Below are positions 30,917 through 41,300 of a DNA stretch of 64,000 nt, in pieces. The translations under genes were made by a program, and so were the position numbers. The stretch's first letter is position 1. Each line of letters opens with the position of its first letter. Location: the NCBI RefSeq assembly GCF_001981525.1, contig NZ_MPSB01000010.1, forward strand, positions 1 to 64,000, in the 5' to 3' direction. This DNA is from Sphingomonas jeddahensis. GTDB taxonomy: Bacteria; Pseudomonadota; Alphaproteobacteria; Sphingomonadales; Sphingomonadaceae. The notes below the pieces were generated by a model that worked only from the letters and a program-made list of their open reading frames with translations, was not told the DNA's origin and did no database searches.

Positions 30917-31549
30917 TTATTCCATGCCGGCCCGGATCGCGGCGGCAGCAACAAAGGGCGCGCCTGCAAGCAACAGCAAACTCACCGCCGCCAACAGCTT
31001 CAGTCCCTCACCGCCAGTGATTGATCCAGCGCCAAAGATCAGCAGCGGGATGGCCAGCGGCAGCAGCACCAGGCCCGCGATCGCCCCCGCCCCGCGCAAC
31101 CCTGCGGTGAGCGCGCCCGTAGCGACTGCCAGTGCGGCGAGCCCGGGTGTGCCGATCGCCAGACCTGCCTCTACCGCGACGAGCGTCCGCGCATCCAAGC
31201 CCAGCAATCCGGCGGAAAGCAACGCCGCCGCCATCACCGGCGGCGCAAAGGCCAGCCAGTGCGCCACCATCTTGACCGCCGCGACTACTGCCAGCGACTG
31301 CCCGCGCACCGCCAATTGGTCGAATACGCCGGCCTCAAGATCCGGACCCACCAACCGCTCGACCGGCAGCAGTGCCGCCAGCAGTGCAGCCGCCCAGATC
31401 ACCCCACCGCCGACCCGTGCCAGCAAAGCCGCATCCGGCCCGATCGCGAACGGAAACAGGATCGCGACGAGCAGGAAGAAGCCGATGGTGAGCGTTGCCC
31501 CGCCACCGGCATAGCCACGCCGCACGTCTCGCAGGATCAGCGCGATCAC
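30917..31549 (-). CDS. ccmB: haem exporter permease CcmB
   Basis: A 210-residue protein with about six membrane spans. Family features are the N-terminal LILRDVRRGYAGGGATLTIG, the segment ERLVGPDLEAGVFDQLAVRG and LPLAIPLLIFGAGS. It is the membrane part of the CcmAB complex, which drives release of holo-CcmE in cytochrome c maturation. The start overlaps the ccmA stop by four bases (ATGA). ccmC and the other ccm genes are not adjacent; the gene is convergent with the SleB-like hydrolase. Confidence 0.93.
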   Translation of the reverse strand: MIALILRDVRRGYAGGGATLTIGFFLLVAILFPFAIGPDAALLARVGGGVIWAAALLAALLPVERLVGPDLEAGVFDQLAVRGQSLAVVAAVKMVAHWLAFAPPVMAAALLSAGLLGLDARTLVAVEAGLAIGTPGLAALAVATGALTAGLRGAGAIAGLVLLPLAIPLLIFGAGSITGGEGLKLLAAVSLLLLAGAPFVAAAAIRAGME

Positions 31550-32148
31550 GCCGCCACCGGCTGGTGCGCGAACAGATCAAGCGTCAACGCCCCTGACACG
31601 TCGAGCGGCTGGTGCGTCGCCACCAGAACCACACCACCGGCCGCGCGATGCCGCGCGATCGCTTGTTCGAGCAGCGCGATTGATGCGACATCCAGGCCGG
31701 TCGCCGGCTCGTCGAGCAGCCACAGCCCGGCGCCACCCGCGATCACGCGCGCGAGCGCCGCGCGCCGCCGCTGACCGGTCGAGAGCAGCCGTACCGGCAC
31801 GTCGCCAAGGGTGTCGAGCGCGACGGCTGCGAGCGCGTCAGCGACACGCGCGGGAGGATCCGGCAAGCCGTCGAGCCGCGCCCAGAACAACAGCGCACTC
31901 GCAAGCCGGCGATCCCCGTCAAGCGCACTTGCCTCGCCAAGCAACGCCACCCGGCCCGTCACCGAGATAGTGCCCGCAAACGACCGGGCAAATCCGGCCA
32001 CCAGCCGCAACAGGCTCGATTTGCCGCAACCGTTGGGGCCGGAGATCAGGGCGGCACCGCCCGCGCCGAGCGAAAGCGATACACCCGCGAACAACAGCCG
32101 GCCACCACGCCGGCACGCAACATCGCTGAGCGCCAGCGACGCGATCAA
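31546..32148 (-). CDS. ccmA: haem exporter ATP-binding protein CcmA
   Basis: A 200-residue ABC ATPase of the short CcmA length. Walker A is SGPNGCGKSSLL, the signature is LSTGQRRRAALAR (the TGQ form typical of CcmA rather than SGG), and Walker B is LWLLDEPATGLD. ATP hydrolysis by CcmAB frees haem-loaded CcmE in the System I pathway. It overlaps ccmB downstream and the zincin gene upstream, each by four bases, so the three are coupled. Confidence 0.95.
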   Translation of the reverse strand: MIASLALSDVACRRGGRLLFAGVSLSLGAGGAALISGPNGCGKSSLLRLVAGFARSFAGTISVTGRVALLGEASALDGDRRLASALLFWARLDGLPDPPARVADALAAVALDTLGDVPVRLLSTGQRRRAALARVIAGGAGLWLLDEPATGLDVASIALLEQAIARHRAAGGVVLVATHQPLDVSGALTLDLFAHQPVAA

Positions 32149-32567
32149 TCGGCCACCGCATCTTCAAGCGCGTGCATGTCGTCGTCGCTCAAGCCGAAAT
32201 GATGCCCGATTTCATGGATCGTGACATGCGCCACCAGGTCGTCGAGCCGCACCCCCGTCTCGCACCATTCGGCGAGGATCGCCTGACGGTACAAGTGGAT
32301 ACGATCCGGCATCACGCCCGAATCGAACGCCGATTTCTCGCCGACCGGGCGGCCGTGGTACACGCCGGTCAGTTCCAGCGGATGTTCCAGCCCGACGCTC
32401 GCCAGCATTTCCTCATCCGCCTCTTCCTCGACGACCAGCACCACGTCGCCGAGATGCGCGCGGAACGCGGCCGGCAGGCGCTCGATCACGCCGCGCGCAT
32501 GCCGCTCGATCGCCGCCAGCGAGGGCGGTTTGCCCGGGAGCTCTTGTCCGCTCATGCCAGTCGCCAT
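32145..32567 (-). CDS. zincin-like metallopeptidase family protein
   Basis: A 140-residue protein of the minimal zincin family PF06262. The zinc motif is [18 protein letters not shown] near the C terminus, where the two histidines, Glu and the later Asp are the expected ligand and catalytic set. The middle part [15 protein letters not shown] is also typical. Activity in this family is poorly known. Its stop overlaps ccmA. The start could be 32567 or 32555; neither has a strong ribosome site. It is divergent from the pterin dehydratase gene. Confidence 0.88.
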   Translation of the reverse strand: MATGMSGQELPGKPPSLAAIERHARGVIERLPAAFRAHLGDVVLVVEEEADEEMLASVGLEHPLELTGVYHGRPVGEKSAFDSGVMPDRIHLYRQAILAEWCETGVRLDDLVAHVTIHEIGHHFGLSDDDMHALEDAVAD

Positions 32568-32613
32568 AGGCGTTGCAGCGTACAGGCGACAAGCAGGTCG
32601 AGGGAGAGCGCTG

Positions 32614-32907
32614 GTGGTCGATCAACTGAACGAGACGGAGCGGGCCGATGCGCTCGATGCTCTGCCCGATTGGGATTATGACGAAGGGCGCGATGCGATC
32701 ACCCGCTCGATCGTGTTCACTGACTTCGCCGAGGCGTTCGGCTTCATGACGCAGGTGGCGCTGATCGCGGAACGCGCTGATCACCATCCCGAGTGGACAA
32801 ACGTATGGAACCGGGTGGAGATCACGCTGACCACGCACGACGCCGGCGGGCTCTCCCAGCGCGATCTCGACCTTGCCACCGCCATCGACTCCATTCTGGA
32901 CGGCTGA
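32614..32907 (+). CDS. phhB: 4a-hydroxytetrahydrobiopterin dehydratase
   Basis: A 97-residue PCD/DCoH-type enzyme with the signature [16 protein letters not shown] and then [17 protein letters not shown]. It recycles the pterin cofactor of aromatic amino-acid hydroxylases, although no hydroxylase gene is in the window. The GTG at 32614 is chosen because AGGGAGAG lies just upstream and the size then matches the family. The longer frame back to 32530 overlaps the divergent zincin gene. A GH16 gene begins four bases after the stop. Confidence 0.93.
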   Translation: MVDQLNETERADALDALPDWDYDEGRDAITRSIVFTDFAEAFGFMTQVALIAERADHHPEWTNVWNRVEITLTTHDAGGLSQRDLDLATAIDSILDG

Positions 32908-32911
32908 CCCC

Positions 32912-33730
32912 ATGTTTCTGATTACGCTTGCACTTCAGGCCGCCACCCTTGGCGCCACCAATTATTCGGCGGAGGCGCCGATGAAGGCGCCGACGACGAA
33001 GCCGAGCTTTGCCGACGAATTCAATGGCAGGACGGTTAACACCTCGAAGTGGCGGTATGACACGTCCTTCAACGCCAAAGGCTGGTTCAACAACGAGCTG
33101 CAATATTACGCCAAGGACCGGCCGAAGAACGCGCGCATTGAGAACGGCCAGCTCGTCATCGAGGCGCATGCCGAAGTGGCGGACAAGGCGCGCTTTCCGG
33201 ATACCGGCGGGCAGCGCTACACATCTGCCAAGCTGATCGCGAGGAACCGGCTGGGCTATGGTTTCTACGAGGTGCGGGCGAAAGTGCCGTGCGGTCGCGG
33301 CACCTGGCCGGCGATCTGGCTGCTGCCGATCGGCGACAAATGGCCCGATGGCGGCGAAATCGACGTCATGGAAATGGTCGGATGGGATGCCAACGTGATC
33401 CACGGCACGCTCCACACCGGCGCGTTCAACCATGCCAAGGGGACGCAGCGGGGCGCGCAGCGTACGGTGCCCGACGCCTGCACTGCTTTCCATCGCTACC
33501 AGCTGGATTGGCAGCCGGATGCGATCACGATCGGGATCGACGACCGCGCATTCATGCGGGTGAAGAACGATCAGCCGGGCGGCCATGCCGCTTGGCCTTT
33601 CACCAAGCCGTACGATCTGGTCCTGAACCTTGCCGTCGGCGGAGACTGGGGCGGCAAGATGGGCGTCGATGATGCGGCCTTCCCGCAGCGGATGACAGTG
33701 GATTACGTGCGCCACTGGGCCAGAAGGTAA
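32912..33730 (+). CDS. glycoside hydrolase family 16 protein
   Basis: A 272-residue enzyme with a short hydrophobic N terminus (MFLITLALQAATLGA), probably exported. The GH16 catalytic pattern ExDxxE is at Glu149, Asp151 and Glu154 (GGEIDVMEMV), preceded by PCGRGTWPAIWLLP and followed by THTG-like and DWQPDAITIGID segments. GH16 enzymes cut beta-1,3 or mixed-linkage glucans, agar or related polymers; the exact substrate cannot be told. It starts four bases after the pterin dehydratase stop and is convergent with an MFS gene. Confidence 0.92.
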   Translation: MFLITLALQAATLGATNYSAEAPMKAPTTKPSFADEFNGRTVNTSKWRYDTSFNAKGWFNNELQYYAKDRPKNARIENGQLVIEAHAEVADKARFPDTGGQRYTSAKLIARNRLGYGFYEVRAKVPCGRGTWPAIWLLPIGDKWPDGGEIDVMEMVGWDANVIHGTLHTGAFNHAKGTQRGAQRTVPDACTAFHRYQLDWQPDAITIGIDDRAFMRVKNDQPGGHAAWPFTKPYDLVLNLAVGGDWGGKMGVDDAAFPQRMTVDYVRHWARR

Positions 33731-33745
33731 CGCCGCGCCGCCCGC

Positions 33746-34948
33746 TCAGTGCCGGCTGCGTACCGCCATCATCGCGGCGCCGCCGGCCAGGGTCAGCGCC
33801 GCCAGAACCAGCAGCACCGCGCTGAAATCCGCCGGGGTCGCCAAGGTCCAGGCGAGCAGCGGCCCAAGCAGCGCGGGCAGCGTGTTGGCCAGATTGAACA
33901 GGCCCAGATCGCGGCCGCGATGTGCCTGATCGGGCAACAACTGCATTGCAAAGGCGGAGTGAATCGCCTGAAACAGCGCCGACCCGACGGCATAAGCGAC
34001 AAAGGCGATCGCCGCCCAGCGCCAATCGGGGGCGAGCGCCATGCCGACCAGCCCGGCCGACGCCAGCAGCGCGCCGCCCAGGAGTACCGGCTTACGGCGA
34101 GCGACCCGATCGGACAGCCGCCCTGCCGCCAGCGCGATCGGCAACGACAGGACATAAGCGATCGTTAGCAGGTGCCCGACCCGCGGTGCCAGTTCGGTCG
34201 GGCCGACCTGCGGCACGATGCCTTCGAAATAATATAGCAGGTACAGTGACAGTGCATTGCCGGCGGCCTGCACCAGCAGACGCCCGGCCCATGCGGCGAT
34301 CAGATCGTGACGCGGCACGGCCGCCCCATCAGCGATCGGCGCGGCGACTGTTACGACACGTGCCCCCATCAGCATCAGCGGCACCATGCAGGCGCCCACC
34401 ACCAGGGCCACGATTGCCAGACGTTCAGCCTCTCCAGCCCAACGCAGGCCCACCAGCACAGCGGACATGGCGGATGCCAGCGGCACGGCAGCGGCGAGCA
34501 ATCCGCTCGCTACCCCCTTTTGCGCGTCAGGCACCTCATCCGCCATGATCGCCAGCAGCGGGGCGAGGAGCGCGTTAACCGCGAACTGGAACAATGCGAC
34601 CGCCGCGACGATCGCCACCGGCGTTTGCGCCAGCACGATCGTGGCAAAGGAACAGCCGGTCAGTACCAGCCCGGCGCCCACCCATCGCCGCCGTCCGCCG
34701 CCGCGCGCCAGCGAACGATCGCTGAGCGAGCCGAACAGGATGTTTGACGCACTGGCCGCGATCGCGCCGGCGATCACCGTTGCGCTGAACAGGCCGATCC
34801 TCGTGGCGCCGGCGATCTGCTCGACCTTGAGCGGCAGCAGGAGCGACAGCAGCGGCTGGTAAGCGATTACCCCGCCCGCATTGGCCAGCGCAAAGGCCAG
34901 CAAATAGGCGGCGGATCGGTGTCGGCTGGGGATAAGGGTAGCGGCCAT
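33746..34948 (-). CDS. MFS transporter
   Basis: A 400-residue protein with about twelve hydrophobic spans and the loop-2/3 motif GSLSDRSLARGGGRRRWVG and its repeat GRLSDRVARRKPVLLGG, as in the major facilitator superfamily. The substrate is unknown; context (GH16 on one side, a helicase on the other) would allow a sugar, but this is weak. The start at 34948 (MAATLIPSRHR) is chosen because the first span begins soon after; the longer frame to 35173 is unlike protein and overlaps the helicase start. Confidence 0.88.
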   Translation of the reverse strand: MAATLIPSRHRSAAYLLAFALANAGGVIAYQPLLSLLLPLKVEQIAGATRIGLFSATVIAGAIAASASNILFGSLSDRSLARGGGRRRWVGAGLVLTGCSFATIVLAQTPVAIVAAVALFQFAVNALLAPLLAIMADEVPDAQKGVASGLLAAAVPLASAMSAVLVGLRWAGEAERLAIVALVVGACMVPLMLMGARVVTVAAPIADGAAVPRHDLIAAWAGRLLVQAAGNALSLYLLYYFEGIVPQVGPTELAPRVGHLLTIAYVLSLPIALAAGRLSDRVARRKPVLLGGALLASAGLVGMALAPDWRWAAIAFVAYAVGSALFQAIHSAFAMQLLPDQAHRGRDLGLFNLANTLPALLGPLLAWTLATPADFSAVLLVLAALTLAGGAAMMAVRSRH

Positions 34949-35159
34949 CGGACGATCCGCCTTGTGCCGCCGAGCAGGCGTCGGGGCAATCGCCGCCTTG
35001 CCGTTCGCGGATGAACCCCGATGCGGAGTCCGTAATTCGAACGGGTACGTCCGCCCGTGCAAAATGGCGGACAAATTCGCCCCGCAAATCGCAGTTAACG
35101 ACGTTCCAGCACAAAGAAACCTTGCAGTGTGCGCCAGACGGGCCATGTAGCGACCAATC

Positions 35160-36860
35160 ATGGCATTCGACACCCTTCCCGCGCCGCTCGCCGGCGCGCT
35201 CGCCGAGCGTGGCTATCAGGCCCCTACCCCCGTGCAGGCCGCTGTTATCGAACCCGACGCCGCGGGGCGCGACCTGATCGTGTCCGCGCGCACCGGTTCG
35301 GGCAAGACGGTCGCCTTCGGCATGGCGATGGCCGCCGAACTGCTCGGTGAGGACGATCGCATCATTCCGTCGCGCGAGCCGCATGCGCTGGTGATCGCGC
35401 CGACGCGCGAGCTGGCGCTTCAGGTCAGCCGCGAGTTGATCTGGCTTTATGGTCCAACGGGCGCGCGCATCGTCACCTGCGTCGGCGGCATGGACGCCTC
35501 CAAGGAGCGCCGCAACCTCAACCATGGCGCGCATATCGTCGTTGGTACGCCGGGGCGCCTGCGCGATCACCTGGAGCGCGGCGCGCTGGAGCTGTCCGCG
35601 CTCAAGGTCGCGGTGCTCGACGAAGCAGACGAGATGCTCGACATGGGTTTCCGCGAGGATCTGGAAGAGATCCTCGACGGCACGCCCGACGGCCGCCGCA
35701 CCCTATTATTCTCGGCGACCATGCCCAAGCCGATCGTGGCCCTGGCCAAGCGCTATCAGAAGGACGCCCTTCGCATCTCCACGGTGGAGGAGGATCGCGG
35801 GCATAGCGACATCAGCTACCAGGCGGTCGCGGTCAGCCCGTCGGACATCGAACATGCCGTGATCAACCTGCTTCGCCTGCACGAAGCGGAGACGGCGATC
35901 CTGTTCTGCGCCACGCGCGACAATGTGCGCCATCTGCACGCCACGCTGGCGGAGCGCGGGTTCGCCGCGGTGGCGCTGTCGGGCGAGCATAGCCAGAACG
36001 AGCGCAATGCGGCGCTTCAGGCCCTTCGCGACCGCCGGGCACGCGTGTGCGTTGCCACCGACGTGGCGGCGCGCGGCATCGACTTGCCGAGCCTGAGCCT
36101 CGTGGTCCACGTCGAGCTGCCACGCGATGGCGAGACGTTGCAGCACCGCTCGGGACGCACGGGCCGCGCGGGCAAGAAGGGAACGGCCGTGCTGATCGTC
36201 CCCTATCAGCGCCGGCGCTGGGCCGAATCGATGCTGCGGAATGCTCGCATCCCGGTGGAATGGGTGCCGGTGCCGACGCCGGAGGACGTGCGCGCCAAGG
36301 ATCGTGACCGATTGCTCGAACAACTGCTTGCGCCGGTCGAAGTGGATGACGAGGACCGGGACCTTGCCGCGCGAGTGATTGCGGAAAAGTCGCCGGAGGA
36401 TATCGCGGCGGCTCTGGTCCGCGCGTTTCGAGCCGCGATGCCGCAGCCTGAGGAAATCGTTGCTGCGACTCCGGAGGCGCATCGGGCTGCGCAGCGCGAA
36501 AAGCACCGGCCGGGCTTTGACGATGTGGTGTGGTTCCGCATGAATCTGGGCCGCCGGCAGAACGCCGATCCGCGCTGGGTGCTGCCGCTGATCTGCCGGC
36601 GCGGCAACCTCACCAAGAACGACGTCGGCGCGATCCGCATCGGGCCGAACGAAACGGCCTTCCAGGTACCGCGCGCGCTTGCCAACAAGTTCATGAGCGC
36701 GGTGGCAAAGACCGCCACCGCCGACGACGATGTGATGATCGAGGTATCGGATAGCCCGCCTTCACAGGGTCGACCGGCTGGTGCCCGACCCGCTGGCGGG
36801 CCGGCGCGTGGCGGGCCGGCCCGCGGTGGCCCGCGACGCGGAAACCACGATCGGCGGTGA
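35160..36860 (+). CDS. DEAD-box RNA helicase
   Basis: A 566-residue ATP-dependent RNA helicase. Motifs in order: Q motif (GYQAPTPVQ), I SARTGSGKT (42-50), Ia PTRELALQ, Ib GTPGR, II VLDEADEML, III SAT, V TDVAARGID and VI HRSGRTGRAG. A DbpA/CsdA-type RNA-binding domain follows (RNLTKNDVGAIRIG region), then an RGG-like tail rich in Arg, Gly and Pro. Such helicases act in ribosome assembly and mRNA turnover, often in the cold. A +1-frame stretch follows the stop (see findings). Confidence 0.95.
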   Translation: MAFDTLPAPLAGALAERGYQAPTPVQAAVIEPDAAGRDLIVSARTGSGKTVAFGMAMAAELLGEDDRIIPSREPHALVIAPTRELALQVSRELIWLYGPTGARIVTCVGGMDASKERRNLNHGAHIVVGTPGRLRDHLERGALELSALKVAVLDEADEMLDMGFREDLEEILDGTPDGRRTLLFSATMPKPIVALAKRYQKDALRISTVEEDRGHSDISYQAVAVSPSDIEHAVINLLRLHEAETAILFCATRDNVRHLHATLAERGFAAVALSGEHSQNERNAALQALRDRRARVCVATDVAARGIDLPSLSLVVHVELPRDGETLQHRSGRTGRAGKKGTAVLIVPYQRRRWAESMLRNARIPVEWVPVPTPEDVRAKDRDRLLEQLLAPVEVDDEDRDLAARVIAEKSPEDIAAALVRAFRAAMPQPEEIVAATPEAHRAAQREKHRPGFDDVVWFRMNLGRRQNADPRWVLPLICRRGNLTKNDVGAIRIGPNETAFQVPRALANKFMSAVAKTATADDDVMIEVSDSPPSQGRPAGARPAGGPARGGPARGGPRRGNHDRR

Positions 36861-37018
36861 AGGCCGCACGCTCAGCTCGTCGCCCGAGCTCAACGCCTGG
36901 GCGACGAAGCATTGGGCAGACCGGAAGCTTCTAAGCGAAGCGACTTAATTCCGTTGCACCTGTAGTAGCGGCGCATTACCCCCCTTCTCAACGGCGACAG
37001 CGCCGAGGGGGAGGGCCA

Positions 37019-38023
37019 ATGCGAACCATTCAATTGCAGAAGCCGGGCGGTCTCGATCGCCTGCAGGTAGCGGATACGGAGCGCACCGCGCCGCGAGCGG
37101 GCGAGATCGTGGTGCGCGTCGGCGCGAGTTCACTGAACTTCCACGATTATGCGGTGGTCACCGGTATGATCCCGACCCCGGACGGCCGCATTCCCATGTC
37201 CGACGGCGCGGGCGAGGTCGTCGAAGTCGGTGAGGGTGTCACCGAGTTTGCGGTGGGCGACAAGGTCGTTTCCACTTTCTTCCCGCACTGGATGGATGGC
37301 GAACCCGATCGCACCGTGATGGGCGACGTGCCGGGCGACGGCGCGGACGGCTTCGCCCGAGAATTCGTCACCGCACCGGTCACGTCCTTCACTCGAGCGC
37401 CCGCCGGCTATTCGGATGCCGAGGCTGCTACGCTGACCTGCGCCGGCCTGACCGCCTGGCGCGCACTGGTCGTCAACGGGCAGATCAAGACTGGTGATAC
37501 GGTGCTGGTGCAGGGCACCGGCGGCGTGTCGATCTTTGCGCTGCAGTTCGCCAAGGCGGCCGGCGCAACGGTGATCGCGACATCCTCCTCCGATGAAAAG
37601 CTGGAGCGGTTACGCGAAATGGGCGCGGATCACCTTATCAACTACAAGAACGATGAAAAATGGGGTGAGACCGCGCGCAAGCTGACTGGCGGGCGCGGCG
37701 TCGATCATGTTGTCGAGATCGGCGGATCGGGCACTATGCCACAATCGATCGCAGCGGCACGTATTGGCGGACATATCGCGCTGATCGGCGTGCTCGCCGG
37801 CGTCGCGGGCAACGTGCCGACCGTGTTCGTGATGCAGGGCAATCAGCGGATCATCGGCCTGACGGTGGGCGCACGCCGGCACCAGCAGGACATGGTCCGG
37901 GCCATTGAGGCGAATAGCATCAAGCCGGTGATCGATCGTCACTTCCCACTGGAAGAAATCGCCGACGCCTTCCGGCATCAGGAATCGGGCAAGCACTTCG
38001 GGAAGATCTGCCTGGATATCTGA
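37019..38023 (+). CDS. MDR-family NAD(P)-dependent alcohol dehydrogenase or quinone reductase
   Basis: A 334-residue medium-chain dehydrogenase/reductase. It has the GroES-like N-terminal half (VGASSLNFHDYAVVTGM) and the Rossmann motif VLVQGTGGVSIFALQFAKAA. The usual zinc ligands (Cys at about 40, GHE) are absent, as in zinc-free quinone-reductase-like members, so it is probably a reductase without catalytic zinc. The substrate is unknown. GAGGGGGAGGG lies before the ATG. It stands alone between the helicase and a palindromic repeat. Confidence 0.88.
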   Translation: MRTIQLQKPGGLDRLQVADTERTAPRAGEIVVRVGASSLNFHDYAVVTGMIPTPDGRIPMSDGAGEVVEVGEGVTEFAVGDKVVSTFFPHWMDGEPDRTVMGDVPGDGADGFAREFVTAPVTSFTRAPAGYSDAEAATLTCAGLTAWRALVVNGQIKTGDTVLVQGTGGVSIFALQFAKAAGATVIATSSSDEKLERLREMGADHLINYKNDEKWGETARKLTGGRGVDHVVEIGGSGTMPQSIAAARIGGHIALIGVLAGVAGNVPTVFVMQGNQRIIGLTVGARRHQQDMVRAIEANSIKPVIDRHFPLEEIADAFRHQESGKHFGKICLDI

Positions 38024-38325
38024 CGCGCGGTCATTCCGGACTTCGTCTGGGGTGATCGCAAGCCGGGAATGCGGGCTATACCCACTCGTCGTGCCGGGCT
38101 CGTCCGGGCATCCACCCGTCCGCGAACCCCAAGGCATGGGACGCGCGGCACCCTGGATGCCCGGACGAGTCCGGCATGACGAGTCCGGGCTCATCGCCCG
38201 ACATCAGCATAGGCGGCGCCCGGACCTCGGTCAGGCTCAGGCGCCCCATCATCAAGCTAACCCATTGCACCCACGGCCTATCGCGCCTTAGGTGCGGCAA
38301 TCTTATTGTCGCATTCGGGGGCATC
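38024..38325. repeat. gene-free gap with extragenic palindrome
   Basis: The centre (38088-38182) is a palindrome with CGTGCCGGGCTCGTCCGGGC at the left and GCCCGGACGAGTCCGGCATG at the right, the same family as 411-506. The rest shows no ORF worth calling. It probably also holds the promoter of the large amidohydrolase gene. Confidence 0.7.
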
Positions 38326-41300
38326 ATGAAATTCGCAGTGGCTTCGCTGGTCTCTATCGCGGCGCTTGTTGCGCAAGGCGCGGGGGCACAGACTACGCCG
38401 GCCAAGCCCAAGTGGGACGTCAACGCCCCAACCGGCGCGACCATTCGCCAGGTGCCGATCCGCGTCAATGAAGGCAGTTGGATGGACGTGGATGTCAGCC
38501 CCGATGGGCGGACGATCGCCTTCACCCTCCTCGGTGATATCTACACCATGCCGATCACGGGAGGCACGCCGAGGCGCATCGCCGAAGGGCTGGCCTATGA
38601 AGTGCAGCCGCGCTTCTCGCCCGATGGGCGGCGCATCGCCTTCACATCCGATCGCGGCGGCGGCGACAACATCTGGGTGATGAATGTCGACGGCAGCGAC
38701 AAGCGTCAGCTGACCAGGGAGGACTTCCGCCTGCTCAACCAGCCGAGCTGGAGCAGGGACGGTCGCTTCATCGTTGCCAAGAAGCATTTCACCACCGGGC
38801 GGTCGCTCGGCACCGGCGAAGTGTGGATGTACCACGTCTCCGGCGGCAGCGGCGTGCTGCTGGTGAAGCGCCCGAGCGAAGCGCACCAGAAGGAGCTGGG
38901 CGAGCCGATCTATGCCGCGGACGGCAAATCGGTGTTCTACACCCGCAATGTCACGCCGGGCCCGATCTTCGAATATGCGCAGGACTCGAATACCGGCCTG
39001 TTCGACATCGAACGCTACGATCTCGACACCGGCGAAGTCACCAAGGCTGTCACGGGCGCGGGTGGATCGGTGCGGCCGACGCCGTCGCCCGACGGCAAGA
39101 AGATCGCCTTTGTGCGGCGCGAGGCGACCCGGTCCAAGCTTTACGTCAAGGATCTCGCCTCGGGCGAGGAACGCAAGATTTACGACGATCTCGACCAGGA
39201 TATGCAGGAGACCTGGGCGGTCACCGGCGTTTATCCCAATATGGCGTGGCTGCCCGATAACAGCGGGCTGGTGTTCTGGGCCAAGGGCAAGATCCGGCGG
39301 GTCAACGCGGACGGCTCCAATGCGCACGAGATCCCGTTTGCGATCGACGACACGCGTGGGCTGATCGACGCGCCCCACCCGGAAATCGCGGTGGCACCGG
39401 ATCGGTTCGCCACGGCCATGCCCCGCTTCGCCAGCGTTTCGCCCGACGGGCGCCAGGTGGTGTTCGAAAGCCTGGGCAAATTGTGGATCAAGCCCGCTGC
39501 GGGTGGCACTGCACGACGGCTGACGCGTGATGCGCAGGCGTTCGAACTTTTCCCGAGTTGGTCGCGTGATGGCAAGCAGCTGGTGTTCGTCAGCTGGACC
39601 GACGAGGGCCTCGGCCGGCTGCGTGTGATCGGGGCGAGCGGCGGTACGGCGCGCGATGTGACCAGCCAGCCCGGCCATTACGCCCGCCCGCGCTTCTCGC
39701 CCGATGGCAAGACGATCGTGTTCGAGCGCACCGGTCACGGCGGGCTCACCAGCCCGAAATGGGCCGAGGACGTCGGCGTTTATCGCGTGGCGGCGACAGG
39801 TGGGGCGGTGACGCGGGTCGCACGCGGGCTTGCCGCGCCGCAGTTCGGGGCGAGCAACGAGCGGATCTTCATGCTGGAGGATGAGCGCAAGGACGGTAAG
39901 TCAGTGCGCCAACTCGTCAGCACCGATTTGTCGGGTAAGGACAAGCGGGTCCACGCAACCGACGAGCTGGCCACCGATTATGCCGTGTCGCCAAGTGGCG
40001 AATATGTCGCCTTCCGCCAGAACTATGCCGCCTATGTGGTGCCATTGATGCCCGGCGGGCAATCGGTTGCGCTGTCGCCCGATGCCAAGTCGCTGCCCGT
40101 AACGAAGGTGAGCGCCGGCGGTGCGGATTACATCAACTGGTCAAACGATGGCGCGCGGCTGCACTGGAGCCTAGGCCCGACGCTCTACACGGTGGAAACC
40201 GCCAACCTGTTCGGTTCGGCACCGCGCGCGGACGGGGCGCCCGGCTTTGTGCCCCCGACCTCCGGCGTCTCGCTGGCGATGGAACAGGCGGCGGCCAAGC
40301 CGACCGGCACCGTGGCGATCACCGGTGCGCGGCTGGTGACCATGGCGGCGCAGGACGGCGGAATCATTGACGATGGCGTGGTGGTGATCCGCGGTGACCG
40401 GATCGTCGCGGTCGGCCCACGTGCCTCCACCGCAATCCCGGCGGGGGCCATCACCGTGGATGCCGCCGGCAAGACGATTATCCCCGGGTTGGTCGATGCG
40501 CATGCGCACGGCCCGGCCGGCACGGATGAGCTGGTGCCGCAGCGCAATTGGTCGATGATGCAGAACCTCGCGCTCGGCACGACGACGATTCACGATCCGT
40601 CGAACCGCTCCAGCGAGATCTTCACCGCATCCGAATATCAGCGCGCGGGCCTCATCCTCAGCCCCCGCATCTTCTCCACCGGCGAGGTCGTCTACGGCGC
40701 CAAGGCGGCGGACGTTTATGCGCAGATCGACAGCCTGGACGACGCATTGTCGCACGTTCGTCGGCTGAAGGCGCAGGGCGGGCGCAGCGTCAAAAACTAC
40801 AACCAGCCGCGCCGTGAGCAGCGCCAGCAACTGACCGAGGCGTCGCGGCGCGAGAACATGCAAGTGGTGGCAGAGGGCGGATCGCTCTACGGCCTGGACG
40901 TGACGCATATCGCGGACGGCAATTCCACGCTGGAGCACAACATCCCGCTCGAAACCTTCTACGAGGATATCCAGCAGTTCTTCGCCGCGTCGAAGACCAA
41001 CTATACGCCAACCCTGGTCGTCACGTTTGGCGGGCTGGCAGGCGATCCTTATTGGCGCCAGCATACCGAAGTGTTCGCCAACCCGCTACTCCAGGCGCAC
41101 ACCCCGCCGCGCCAGCTGCGGGCGGACTCGGCGCGGCGGCTGATGGCGCCCGAGGGCGATTACATGGACGACGACAATGCACGCGAGGCGCACAAGCTCG
41201 CAAAGCGTGGCGTGCTGGTGTCGATCGGTGCGCATGGCCAGCAGGCCGGCATTGCTTCGCACTGGGAGCTGTGGTCGTTTGTGCGCGGCGGGATGACGCC

